Below are positions 19,221 to 28,385 of a stretch of DNA of 46,691 bases, one piece after another. The stretch is taken from positions 1-46,691 of the forward strand of contig NZ_JACBYC010000100.1 of NCBI RefSeq assembly GCF_013415425.1. The letters run 5' to 3'. Numbering within the stretch: position 1 is the first letter of the stretch; the number at the start of each line of letters is the position of its first letter. The DNA comes from Gemella sp. GH3 (GTDB lineage Bacteria > Bacillota > Bacilli > Staphylococcales > Gemellaceae). The position numbers and the translations under genes were made by a program. Below the pieces are notes generated by a model, which ran no database searches, was not told the DNA's origin, and saw nothing but the letters and a program-made list of their open reading frames with translations.

Positions 19221-20664
19221 TGAAGAATGTGGAGTATTTGGAATTTGGGGGCATGAATCAGCTAGTAATATTACATATTTCGGATTACATAGTTTGCAAC
19301 ATCGTGGTCAAGAGGGAGCGGGTATAGTTTCAACTGATTGTAAAAAATTACGAGGTTATAGAGATTTAGGGTTAGTATCAGAAGTATTTCGTGATAATGC
19401 AAAACTGGAGAGTTTAGTTGGTACTGCAGCTATAGGACATGTTAGATATGCTACTTCTGGTAGCAATTGTATACAGAACATTCAACCATTTTTGTTTCAT
19501 TTTTATGATATGAGTGTTGGAATTTGCCACAATGGAAATTTAATTAATGCAAAATCATTACGAAAAGAGCTAGAAGAAGATGGGGCAATTTTTCATTCCT
19601 CTTCTGATACAGAGGTACTAATTCATCTAATTCGTAGAAGTAAAAAATCAACTTTTAAGGAAAAGTTAAAAGAAAGTTTGAAAATAATTAAAGGTGGTTT
19701 TACTTATTTATTACTTACTAAAGAAACCCTTTATGGAGCTGTTGATCCAAACTGCTTGCGACCATTAGCAATCGGAAAAATGAAAAATGGAGCATATGTA
19801 GCAGCTAGTGAAACTTGTGCAATTGATGTAGTAGGTGCAGAATTTGTTTGTAATGTTGGAGCAGGGGAATTAGTAATTATTAATGATGAAGGAATTCGTA
19901 TAGAAAAATATACAGAAGATACTAAGGTTTCTATTGCAGCTATGGAATACGTATATTTTTCAAGACCTGATTCAAATATAGCTGGAGTGAATGTCCATAC
20001 AGTTCGCAAAAAAACAGGTAAAAGACTAGCAAATGAACACCCTGCGCCACATGCAGATATGGTAATAGGAGTTCCAAATTCATCGTTATCAGCTGCAAGT
20101 GGCTATGCAGAAGAAAGTGGACTTCCCTATGAAATGGGTCTTATTAAAAATCAGTATATAGCAAGGACATTTATTCAACCTACACAAGAATTACGTGAAC
20201 AAGGAGTAAGAATGAAACTGTCTGCTGTAAAAGGTGTAGTAAATGGAAAAAGTATTGTTTTAGTTGATGACTCTATTGTTAGAGGGACTACTTGTAAAAG
20301 GATTGTTCAACTTCTTAAAGAAGCAGGGGCAAGAGAAGTTCACGTAAGAATAGCTGCACCTCCATTAATATTCCCGAGTTTTTACGGGATAGATATTTCA
20401 ACTACAGAAGAATTAATTTCTGCTAATAAAACTACAGAAGAAGTTTGTAAAATAATTGGTGCAGATTCTTTAGGATTTTTGAGTGAGGACGGTCTAATAG
20501 AATCTATAGGATTAGATTATGATACTGAGTATAAAGGATTATGTATGGATTGTTTTAATGGAGACTATTCCGCAGGATTATATGATTATAGAGAATCTTA
20601 TATAAACTCTATGACAGAAATTCAAAAAGAATTTTTGAAAGAAAGGGGTAGAAATAATGAGTAA
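19207..20664 (+). CDS. purF: Amidophosphoribosyltransferase
   Basis: PurF commits PRPP to purine synthesis by adding glutamine-derived ammonia. The 485-residue protein has a 7-residue propeptide followed by the catalytic Cys8 (EE/CGVFG), an Ntn glutaminase domain to about 235, and a phosphoribosyltransferase domain with the PRPP loop [12 protein letters not shown] (351-362). B. subtilis PurF binds a [4Fe-4S] cluster through four cysteines. Here two are replaced, Ala near 244 (SIAAMEY for NICSMEY) and Ser391 (FPSFYGID for HPCFYGID). The CxxC pair Cys446/Cys449 (LCMDC) remains, so a four-Cys cluster cannot form. GGAGATTG inside purC serves as ribosome-binding site. It overlaps purM by 8 bases. 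Confidence 0.97.
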   Translation: MRSLNEECGVFGIWGHESASNITYFGLHSLQHRGQEGAGIVSTDCKKLRGYRDLGLVSEVFRDNAKLESLVGTAAIGHVRYATSGSNCIQNIQPFLFHFYDMSVGICHNGNLINAKSLRKELEEDGAIFHSSSDTEVLIHLIRRSKKSTFKEKLKESLKIIKGGFTYLLLTKETLYGAVDPNCLRPLAIGKMKNGAYVAASETCAIDVVGAEFVCNVGAGELVIINDEGIRIEKYTEDTKVSIAAMEYVYFSRPDSNIAGVNVHTVRKKTGKRLANEHPAPHADMVIGVPNSSLSAASGYAEESGLPYEMGLIKNQYIARTFIQPTQELREQGVRMKLSAVKGVVNGKSIVLVDDSIVRGTTCKRIVQLLKEAGAREVHVRIAAPPLIFPSFYGIDISTTEELISANKTTEEVCKIIGADSLGFLSEDGLIESIGLDYDTEYKGLCMDCFNGDYSAGLYDYRESYINSMTEIQKEFLKERGRNNE

Positions 20665-21661
20665 AAAATATGAAGAAAGTGGAGTTAGCCTAAAGGCTGG
20701 ATATGACTCAGTAGAGCTTATAAAAAAACATGTTGCACGAACAAAGAATTTAGGAATGCTTTCTACTATCGGAAGTTTTGGTGGGTGTTTTGATTTAGGA
20801 GCTTATAAATTTAAGAATCCAGTATTAGTAAGTGGGACTGATGGAGTTGGTACTAAATTGAAGCTTGCATTTGAATTGAATATTCATAATACAATAGGTA
20901 TTGATGTAGTAGCAATGTGTGTAAATGATATTTTAGCTCAAGGAGCAATTCCGTTATTTTTCTTGGATTATTTGGCAGTAGGAAAAAATTATCCTAAACA
21001 GATAGAAGAAATAGTATCGGGAGTAGCCGAAGGTTGTGTTCAAGCAGGATGTGCTATTGTAGGTGGAGAGACAGCAGAAATGGCTGGTTTTTATGAAGAT
21101 GGAGAATACGATATTGCAGGATTTTGTGTAGGTGCTCAAGAAAAAGAATTATTACTAAATCCTATAAACACAAAAGCAGGACAAATTGCTATAGGTCTAC
21201 CTTCTAGCGGTGTACACTCTAACGGATTTTCATTAATCAGAAAAATTTTAAAAGATAATAATATTAGTCTATATGAAAAATTTGAAGATAGTACAGTGGG
21301 AGAAGTCCTATTAACACCTACTAAAATTTATGCTAAAGAAGTATTAATAGTTTTAGAAAAAATAAAAGTAGCTGGTATTTCTCATATAACAGGAGGGGGA
21401 TTTTATGAAAATCTACCTAGATGTTTAGACAAAGGTTTAGGTATGAAAATAAATAAAAATTCTTATAAAGTTCCTAAGATATTTCATTATCTTCAGGAAA
21501 AAGGAAATATAGACGAAAAAGATATGTATAATATCTTCAATATGGGGGTAGGACTAGTTCTTATAGTTGATAAAAAAGATGTTGAAGAAGCTTTATCATT
21601 GTTGAACAACGCTTTCGTACTGGGTGAAGTAACAAATAGTGGAGAAATAGAGATATTATGA
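20657..21661 (+). CDS. purM: Phosphoribosylformylglycinamidine cyclo-ligase (AIR synthetase)
   Basis: PurM closes the imidazole ring of FGAM with ATP to give AIR. The 334-residue protein carries [21 protein letters not shown], the glycine-rich loop [10 protein letters not shown], the conserved [27 protein letters not shown] and [25 protein letters not shown] and the [14 protein letters not shown] segment complete the family profile. It overlaps purF by 8 bases and purN by 4 (ATGA), consistent with coupled translation. Confidence 0.97.
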   Translation: MSKKYEESGVSLKAGYDSVELIKKHVARTKNLGMLSTIGSFGGCFDLGAYKFKNPVLVSGTDGVGTKLKLAFELNIHNTIGIDVVAMCVNDILAQGAIPLFFLDYLAVGKNYPKQIEEIVSGVAEGCVQAGCAIVGGETAEMAGFYEDGEYDIAGFCVGAQEKELLLNPINTKAGQIAIGLPSSGVHSNGFSLIRKILKDNNISLYEKFEDSTVGEVLLTPTKIYAKEVLIVLEKIKVAGISHITGGGFYENLPRCLDKGLGMKINKNSYKVPKIFHYLQEKGNIDEKDMYNIFNMGVGLVLIVDKKDVEEALSLLNNAFVLGEVTNSGEIEIL

Positions 21662-22224
21662 AAAAAAGAGTAGCTATATTTGCATCAGGGGAAGGAAGCA
21701 ACTTTGAAAAAATTGCTGATAATAAAGATTTAAAAGATAAAATAAAAATTGAAATTCTAGTTTGTGATAACAAAGATGCTCCAGTAATACAGAAAGCAGA
21801 AATTAGGAATATTCCCACTTATGTTTTTTCGTCTAAAGATTTTGATAGTAAAGAAGATTACGAAAGAGAAATTTTGAAAAAAGTACACAATTTAGATTAT
21901 ATCTTCTTAGCAGGATATATGAGAATAATTTCTCCGTATTTTTTAGAAAATTATAAAAATACTATTATTAATATTCATCCTTCTTTGCTTCCAAAATATA
22001 AAGGAAAAAATGCTATAGAAAAAGCGTATAACGCAAATGAAAAAGAGATAGGAGTTAGTATACACTACGTAAATGAAGAAGTAGATGGAGGAGATATAAT
22101 AGCACAAAAATCTATTGAGGTATCTCAAAGCGATACATTAGAGTATGTAACAGAAAAAATTCATAAAATAGAGCATGAACTTTATCCATACGTTATTTTA
22201 AAATTAATAAAGGAGGAATTATGA
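21658..22224 (+). CDS. purN: Phosphoribosylglycinamide formyltransferase (GAR transformylase)
   Basis: PurN transfers a formyl group from 10-formyl-THF to GAR. The 188-residue protein has the N-terminal ASGEGSNFEKI loop, the folate-binding LAGYMRIISP, the catalytic INIHPSLLPKYKG (Asn and His of the active site) and the aspartate in EEVDGGDIIAQ. It is normal in length. It overlaps purM and purH by 4 bases each. The formyl donor is likely supplied by fhs at the end of the cluster. Confidence 0.96.
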   Translation: MKKRVAIFASGEGSNFEKIADNKDLKDKIKIEILVCDNKDAPVIQKAEIRNIPTYVFSSKDFDSKEDYEREILKKVHNLDYIFLAGYMRIISPYFLENYKNTIINIHPSLLPKYKGKNAIEKAYNANEKEIGVSIHYVNEEVDGGDIIAQKSIEVSQSDTLEYVTEKIHKIEHELYPYVILKLIKEEL

Positions 22225-23741
22225 AAAAAAGAGCTTTAATAAGTGTAAGTGATAAAACAGATATTATAGAATTTGCGAAAGGTTTAGAAAATCAAAATTT
22301 TGAGATTATAAGTACAGGAGGAACTTTTAATTATTTAAAAAATAATGGTGTAAATTGTATAAGCATTGAAGATATTACTAATTTTCCAGAAATTTTAGAA
22401 GGTAGAGTTAAAACTCTTCATCCTAAAATACATGGGGGATTACTTTCTAAAAGAAAAAATGAATTACATAATAAACATATTAAAGATAATAATATTGATT
22501 ATATTGATCTAGTGTGTGTTAATCTTTATCCTTTTGAAGAAACGATTAAAAAAGATAATGTAAGTGAAGAAGAAATTATTGAAAACATTGATATTGGTGG
22601 ACCAAGTATGCTAAGAAGTGCAGCCAAAAATTTCAATGATGTAGTAGTTGTTACAGATATTAAAGACTATTCCTTAATTTTAGATGAGTTATCAAATGGA
22701 GAAATTACGTTAGCAACTCGTAGAAAATTAGCTATAAAGGCATTTAGCACAACAGCTAGTTATGATGCTGCTATTTCAAACTATTTTAATAAAAAAGATA
22801 ATTTAATTCCAGAAAAATTAACTTTATCATATAAATTAGAAAATACATTAAGGTATGGAGAAAACCCACATCAAAAAGCATACCATTATGTAAGTGATAA
22901 TAATGAAAGTTATGCAATTCAAAATGCAGTTAAATTGCATGGTAAAGATATGTCTTATAATAATATTCAAGATGCTTCTGCTGCATTAGATATTTTATCT
23001 GAATTTGATGAAACTGTATGTGTTGCAGTAAAACACACTAATCCTTGTGGTGTAGCTATAGGAAACGATGTTTTTGATGCGTATACTCGTGCTTACGAAG
23101 CGGATCCAGTTTCTATTTTTGGAGGAATAGTTGCAATAAATGGGAAAATAGATAAAAAAACAGCAGAAAAAATGAATAGTATATTTTTAGAAATTATATT
23201 AGCAAATGATTATGATGATGATGCATTACAAATATTAACTCAGAAAAAAAATCTTCGTATTTATAAACTAGGTAAAAAAAATAAAAATAAAGAAATACAA
23301 ATTAAAAGTGTTCGTGGTGGAATATTAGTTCAAGATTTTAACGATAAATTAACTAATAACTATGTTACAGTTACTGATAAAAAAGCTACTGATGAAGAAA
23401 TAGAAGATTTGGAGTTTGGATTAAAAATTGTAAAACATGTTAAGTCTAATGCAATAGTTGTTGTGAAAAACAAACAAACATTAGGAATAGGCGCAGGACA
23501 AATGAATCGTGTTGGATCTTGTAAAATTGCTCTTGAACAAGCAGGAGATAAAGCTAAAGGTGCTGTGTTAGCTTCAGATGCTTTCTTCCCAATGCGTGAT
23601 AGTGTAGATCTTGCAGCAAAATATAAAATATCAGCAATAGTACAACCCGGAGGATCTATAAGAGACGAAGAGAGTATTAATGCTTGTAATGAGAAAGGTG
23701 TGGCGATGATGTTTAGTGAAATTCGTCACTTTAAACACTAA
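22221..23741 (+). CDS. purH: Bifunctional AICAR formyltransferase / IMP cyclohydrolase
   Basis: PurH completes IMP synthesis. The N-terminal MGS-like cyclohydrolase domain (about 1-190) shows ISVSDKTDIIEFA, ISTGGTF, EGRVKTLHPKIHGGLL, VNLYPFE and the IGGPSMLRSAAKN segment. The formyltransferase domain shows LRYGENPHQKA, AVKHTNPCGVA, FGGIVAIN, the acidic region EADPVS, and DAFFPMRDSVD near the end with IVQPGGSIRD. The 506 residues are slightly shorter than the usual 510-515. AAAGGAGGAATT, inside purN, lies before the ATG. It overlaps purD by one base. Confidence 0.97.
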   Translation: MKKRALISVSDKTDIIEFAKGLENQNFEIISTGGTFNYLKNNGVNCISIEDITNFPEILEGRVKTLHPKIHGGLLSKRKNELHNKHIKDNNIDYIDLVCVNLYPFEETIKKDNVSEEEIIENIDIGGPSMLRSAAKNFNDVVVVTDIKDYSLILDELSNGEITLATRRKLAIKAFSTTASYDAAISNYFNKKDNLIPEKLTLSYKLENTLRYGENPHQKAYHYVSDNNESYAIQNAVKLHGKDMSYNNIQDASAALDILSEFDETVCVAVKHTNPCGVAIGNDVFDAYTRAYEADPVSIFGGIVAINGKIDKKTAEKMNSIFLEIILANDYDDDALQILTQKKNLRIYKLGKKNKNKEIQIKSVRGGILVQDFNDKLTNNYVTVTDKKATDEEIEDLEFGLKIVKHVKSNAIVVVKNKQTLGIGAGQMNRVGSCKIALEQAGDKAKGAVLASDAFFPMRDSVDLAAKYKISAIVQPGGSIRDEESINACNEKGVAMMFSEIRHFKH

Positions 23742-24976
23742 TGAGTAAGGTCCTAGTAGTAGGCTGTGGTGGAAGAGAGCACGCTATAGCTTATAAATTT
23801 TATAAAGAAGGTCATGATATCTACATGATTGGTATAAATCCAGCAGTAGAGGAATTTGGAGTTTGTGTATATTTAGAAGAAGATAAAATACCAAACTATG
23901 CATTAGAAAATGAAATAGACTTAGTTTTTGTTGGGCCAGAAACTCCGCTAGTAAATGGTTTAATTGATAAATTAAAAGAAAAAAATATAAAAGCATTTGG
24001 GCCAAGTAAAAAAGCAGCACAATTAGAGGGTAGTAAAGTATTTTCTAAAATGATGATGGAAAAATATAATATACCTACAGCAAAATATAGAAGCTTTAAT
24101 AATTATGAAGAGGCAAAAAATTATTTATCAAAACAAAATATGCCAGTAGTATTAAAAGCAGATGGATTAGCAGCAGGTAAAGGTGTAATTATATCTTACA
24201 GTATGGAAGAAGCACAGCATGAACTTAGAGAAATGATGTGTAATTGTAAATTTAATGAATCTGGTACTAGTGTAGTAATTGAGGAGTTTCTTCAAGGAGA
24301 AGAATTTTCATTAATGTGTTTTGTGTCAGATAAAAAAGTTTATCCTATGGAAATTGCACAAGATCATAAGCGTTCATTTGACAATGATAAAGGTTTAAAT
24401 ACGGGAGGTATGGGAGCTTATTTACCATTAAGAAAAATAACTAGAGAAGATATAAATCAAGGTGTTGAACAAGTAGTTCAGCCAATAGTTAATGCTATGA
24501 GTGAAGAGGGTATGCCATTTTATGGAATACTTTATGCAGGTCTTATGAAGTGTAGTGATGGAGTAAAAACGATAGAGTTTAATGTTCGCTTTGGAGATCC
24601 TGAGAGCGAAGTAATATTACTGAAGTTAGAAAGCAGTTTGTATGATATAGCTACTAATATAATAGACGGAAAAGAAATAGAACTAAAATGGAATAATGAT
24701 ACTATTATAGGAGTAGTAATGGCAGCAAAAGGTTACCCAGAGGAAAGCCCAAAAGGTGGAGTAATCAAAGGATTAGATAAATTATCAGTTCCTGTATTTC
24801 ATATGGGAACAAAAAAAGTAAATAATAATATTACTATAAATGGTGGGCGTGTTTTATTGGTCTGTGCAAGTGGAAAAAATTTAATAGAAGCAAGACAAAA
24901 AGTATATAATGAAATACAAAAAATAGAAAGTGATGATTTATTTTTCCGAACAGACATAGGGCACTTATCATTGTAA
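23741..24976 (+). CDS. purD: Phosphoribosylamine-glycine ligase (GAR synthetase)
   Basis: PurD is an ATP-grasp enzyme that joins phosphoribosylamine and glycine. Of its 411 residues, the N-terminus has LVVGCGGREHAIAY and the middle has VFVGPETPLVNGL. The ATP-grasp core has MPVVLKADGLAAGKGV, QDHKRSFDNDKGLNTGGMGAY, and ACKET-like YAGLMKCSDGVKTIEFNVRFGDPE. The C-terminal domain contains VMAAKGYPEESPKGGVI. It starts at the TAATG junction with purH; no separate ribosome-binding site is needed for coupled translation. Confidence 0.97.
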   Translation: MSKVLVVGCGGREHAIAYKFYKEGHDIYMIGINPAVEEFGVCVYLEEDKIPNYALENEIDLVFVGPETPLVNGLIDKLKEKNIKAFGPSKKAAQLEGSKVFSKMMMEKYNIPTAKYRSFNNYEEAKNYLSKQNMPVVLKADGLAAGKGVIISYSMEEAQHELREMMCNCKFNESGTSVVIEEFLQGEEFSLMCFVSDKKVYPMEIAQDHKRSFDNDKGLNTGGMGAYLPLRKITREDINQGVEQVVQPIVNAMSEEGMPFYGILYAGLMKCSDGVKTIEFNVRFGDPESEVILLKLESSLYDIATNIIDGKEIELKWNNDTIIGVVMAAKGYPEESPKGGVIKGLDKLSVPVFHMGTKKVNNNITINGGRVLLVCASGKNLIEARQKVYNEIQKIESDDLFFRTDIGHLSL

Positions 24977-25049
24977 TTGTAGTCTTATTGATGAATCTTT
25001 TAGTAAGGAATGTGAATATAATAATATAAATAAAATTAGGAGATATTTT

Positions 25050-26354
25050 ATGATAGAGAGATACAGTAGAGAAGCTATGCGAGAAGTATTTAACGACAAA
25101 AATCGCTTTAATGCGTATTTAAAAGTAGAACTTTATGCTACTGAAGCATGGAGTAAATTAGGGATCGTTCCAAAAGAAGATGTAGATAAGTTGTTTGAAA
25201 ATGCCAAATTTGATTTAGATGGTATATTAGAGTTAGAAAAGGAAACAAAGCATGACATAGTAGCTTTTACAAGAAATGTATCTAGTTATCTTGGAGAAGA
25301 AAAAAAATGGATTCATTATGGACTAACATCTACTGATGTTGTTGACACTGCTTATGGTTATTTATATAAACAAGCTAATGATATTTTATTAGATGATTTA
25401 TTGAAATTTCAAGAAGCTTTGAAAGAAAAAGCACTTGAGTACAAATTTGTTCCTTGTATTGGTAGGACACATGGAGTACACGCTGATATAAGTAGTTTTG
25501 GTTTGAAATTTGCTCTATACTATGACGAATTTAATCGACATATAAAAAGATTTAAAGAAGTTAGAAAAATTATCGAAGTAGGTAAAATTTCTGGAGCGGT
25601 AGGGACATTTTCTAATACGCCTCCAGAAGTACAGGATTATGTATGTGAAAAATTAAGAATAGAATCTAGTAATGTATCGACACAAACGTTGCAACGTGAT
25701 AGACATGCAGACTATTATTCAACTTTAGCATTAATAGCTAGTTCAATAGAAAAAATTGGAGTTGAGATAAGACATCTTCAGCGTACAGAAGTAAGAGAAG
25801 CAGAAGAATTCTTTTCTAAGAATCAGAAAGGTTCTAGCGCTATGCCTCACAAAAGAAATCCTATTTCAAGCGAAAATATGGCAGGCTGTGCAAGAATAAT
25901 GAGGGGATATATGTTAGCATCTTATGAGAATATACCATTATGGCACGAAAGAGATATATCACATTCAAGTGCAGAGCGTATACTAAGTAATGATGCTACA
26001 ACTTTATTAGATTATATGTTAAATAGATTTACAAATGTTATAAAAAATTTAACAGTATTTACAGACAATATGATAAAAAATATTTACGCAACTAATGGTG
26101 TTATTTTTGCTCAGATGGTAATGAGTAATCTGATAGAAAAATATGATTTTTCTAGAGAAGAAGCCTATGATTTAGTGCAACCAATAGCAATGAAATCTTG
26201 GTTTGAAAATATTCCATTTAAAACTTTACTAGAAGAAAATAAAATAATAAAAGAATTTATATCAAAAGAAGTGTTAGATAGTTGCTTTGATTTAGATATT
26301 CATTTAAAAAACATTAATAAAATTTATAATCGTATTCCAGGATTAGAGAGTTAA
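25050..26354 (+). CDS. purB: Adenylosuccinate lyase
   Basis: PurB cleaves SAICAR to AICAR in the IMP pathway and adenylosuccinate to AMP. The 434-residue protein has the fumarase/aspartase signature GSSAMPHKRNPISSEN with the flexible catalytic loop, HYGLTSTDVVDTA, and GRTHGVHADISSFGLKF with the catalytic His. AAAATTAGGAGATA precedes the ATG. It is separated from purD by 73 bases, the largest gap inside the cluster. The gap contains TATAAT at 25017-25022, so a second weak promoter is possible. Confidence 0.97.
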   Translation: MIERYSREAMREVFNDKNRFNAYLKVELYATEAWSKLGIVPKEDVDKLFENAKFDLDGILELEKETKHDIVAFTRNVSSYLGEEKKWIHYGLTSTDVVDTAYGYLYKQANDILLDDLLKFQEALKEKALEYKFVPCIGRTHGVHADISSFGLKFALYYDEFNRHIKRFKEVRKIIEVGKISGAVGTFSNTPPEVQDYVCEKLRIESSNVSTQTLQRDRHADYYSTLALIASSIEKIGVEIRHLQRTEVREAEEFFSKNQKGSSAMPHKRNPISSENMAGCARIMRGYMLASYENIPLWHERDISHSSAERILSNDATTLLDYMLNRFTNVIKNLTVFTDNMIKNIYATNGVIFAQMVMSNLIEKYDFSREEAYDLVQPIAMKSWFENIPFKTLLEENKIIKEFISKEVLDSCFDLDIHLKNINKIYNRIPGLES

Positions 26355-26418
26355 CAAAATTAAGGATGTTACTATTTAAGGTTAAGTTTGATATAAAATA
26401 AAAAAGAGAGGTAATAAA

Positions 26419-28074
26419 ATGAAACCAGATTTTCAAATTTCAAATGAATGTGAGAAAAAACATATTGTAGAAGTTGCATCAAAGCTAGGTATTAAAGAAG
26501 AAGATTTAATTCTTTATGGTAATTACAAAGCAAAAATTCAAATAAAAGATTTAAATAATGAAACTAACGATAATGCAAAGTTAATTTTAGTTACGTCTAT
26601 AAATCCTACATCAAGTGGAGAAGGAAAGTCTACAGTAACTATAGGACTATCTGATGCTTTAAATAAAATAGGAAAGAAATCGTGTGTTGCACTTCGTGAG
26701 CCATCATTAGGACCAGTTTTAGGGAAAAAAGGAGGTGCTTCTGGAGGAGGATATGCTCAAGTTGTACCTATGGAAGAAATTAATCTACATTTTACTGGAG
26801 ATATGCACGCTATTACGACAGCGCACAATGCAATATCAGTCTTGATAAATAATCATATTTTCCAAGGCAATGAATTAGATATAGATAGAGTATTATTTAA
26901 TCGTGTAATGGATATGAATGCAAGAGATCTTCGTCATATAAAAATTAATGTAGGAACAGATTTAGAAAGAGAAGATGGTTTTGATATTACAGTTGCCAGT
27001 GAAATAATGGCTATCTTATGTTTATCAGAAAGTTTGGGAGATTTAAAAGAGAAATTAAAAAATATTTTATTAGCATATAATTCAAAAGGAGAACCAATTT
27101 ATCTAAAAGATTTGCAAATAGAAGATGTAATTGCGGCTCTATTAAAAGATGCAATAAAACCAAATATTGTTCAAACTCTAGAGAATAATCCTACTATAAT
27201 TCACGGAGGACCATTTGCGAATATAGCACATGGTTGTAATTCAATAATAGCAACTAAAACAGCTTTAAAATATGCAGATTATGTTGTAACTGAGGCTGGC
27301 TTTGGAGCTGATCTTGGAGCTGAGAAATTTTTGGATATTAAATGTCGTAAATCTGGTTTAAAACCCAAAGTTGCAGTTGTTGTAGCAACAATAAAAGCAT
27401 TAAAACTTCATGGTAATGTTGAAGAAAAGGACTTGAAAATAGAAAATATAGATGCATTATCAAAAGGTATTGAAAACTTACAAAAACATATAGAAAATCT
27501 TAATAAGTATAATTTACCAGTAGTTATAGCTCTTAATGTATTTACTACAGATACAGAAAATGAACTTGACTTCATAGAAAATTGGGCTTTTGAACAAGGA
27601 GTCAAGTTATCACGAACAGAAGTTTGGGAAAAAGGTGGAGAAGGTGGTCTAGACCTTGCTAAAAAAGTTATCGAAGAAGCAGAAAACAATAATAAAGATT
27701 TAAAATTGCTTTATAGAGATGATGAATCAATTCTTAATAAAATTGAAAAAATATGTAAAGAAATTTACGGAGCTGATGGAATTGATATAGAAGATAGTGT
27801 AAAAGAAGAAATAATAAAGATAGAAAAATTAGGTTTTAAAAATTTACCTGTATGTATGGCAAAAACACCAGCTTCACTAAGTGACAATGCGAAAATAAAA
27901 GGTAGACCTAGTGGATTTAAAATTACTATTAATGATGTGAAGTTAAGAAGCGGAGCAGGATTTGTTGTTGCATATGCTAATAAAGTATTAACAATGCCGG
28001 GATTACCTAAAGTTCCAAATGCATTAAATATTAAAATTGATGAAGAAAATGAAAATATTTTAGGGATTTTTTAG
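26419..28074 (+). CDS. fhs: Formate-tetrahydrofolate ligase
   Basis: Fhs makes 10-formyl-THF from formate, THF and ATP. The 551-residue protein shows the P-loop-like SINPTSSGEGKSTVTIGL (about 62-79) and REPSLGPVLGKKGGASGGGYAQVVPM. It also has MEEINLHFTGDMHAIT, VTEAGFGADLGAEKF and the C-terminal PLCMAKT-like LPVCMAKTPASLSDNA. GAGAGG precedes the ATG. It follows purB by 64 bases, with no terminator between, and is followed by a strong terminator. Its placement links formyl donor supply to PurN and PurH. Confidence 0.97.
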   Translation: MKPDFQISNECEKKHIVEVASKLGIKEEDLILYGNYKAKIQIKDLNNETNDNAKLILVTSINPTSSGEGKSTVTIGLSDALNKIGKKSCVALREPSLGPVLGKKGGASGGGYAQVVPMEEINLHFTGDMHAITTAHNAISVLINNHIFQGNELDIDRVLFNRVMDMNARDLRHIKINVGTDLEREDGFDITVASEIMAILCLSESLGDLKEKLKNILLAYNSKGEPIYLKDLQIEDVIAALLKDAIKPNIVQTLENNPTIIHGGPFANIAHGCNSIIATKTALKYADYVVTEAGFGADLGAEKFLDIKCRKSGLKPKVAVVVATIKALKLHGNVEEKDLKIENIDALSKGIENLQKHIENLNKYNLPVVIALNVFTTDTENELDFIENWAFEQGVKLSRTEVWEKGGEGGLDLAKKVIEEAENNNKDLKLLYRDDESILNKIEKICKEIYGADGIDIEDSVKEEIIKIEKLGFKNLPVCMAKTPASLSDNAKIKGRPSGFKITINDVKLRSGAGFVVAYANKVLTMPGLPKVPNALNIKIDEENENILGIF

Positions 28075-28116
28075 AATAAACATTTCTATACATCAAAATT
28101 TTAATATTAAATTATA

Positions 28117-28158
28117 ATAAACTAGAAGGATGTTGAGTTTCTTCTAGTTTATATTTTT
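28117..28158 (+). terminator. Terminator of the purine operon
   Basis: A perfect 12-bp stem (28117-28128 with 28141-28152) and 12-base loop are followed by ATTTTTAG. Together with the absence of hairpins upstream, it suggests one transcript from 13251 to here. Confidence 0.85.
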
Positions 28159-28323
28159 AGAATAATATAAGTATATTTATAAAATTGAATTTTATTATGC
28201 TAGTTATATAGATAATAATTATGAAAAATATACCCTAGGAAATTTTATTTTAAATAATAATATTTTCTTTAAAGATAGTTATTAATATTGAAATATTTTC
28301 AATTATTAATAGTTATAATTATC
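28159..28323. other. Non-coding AT-rich spacer before permease 1
   Basis: No open frame of useful length or RNA gene is visible. Its only structure is the inverted repeat at 28271-28326. Confidence 0.4.
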
Positions 28324-28326
28324 TTT
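28271..28326. repeat. Two-part inverted repeat ending on the -35 box of permease 1
   Basis: An inner repeat (28280-28293 with 28297-28311, one extra base on the right) is nested in an outer 7-bp pair, AAAGATA (28271-28277) with TATCTTT (28320-28326). The right outer arm overlaps the -35 box TTTACA. It could be an operator or a transcript hairpin. Confidence 0.4.
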
Positions 28327-28352
28327 ACAATGAAGCATAATTATTGTATAAT
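28324..28352 (+). promoter_or_regulatory. Promoter of amino-acid permease 1
   Basis: TTTACA (28324-28329), 17 bases, TATAAT (28347-28352). The same two boxes at the same spacing precede the second permease at 29956-29984. Confidence 0.75.
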
Positions 28353-28385
28353 TATTTTAATTTTTTTAATAAAGGAAGTGATTTT

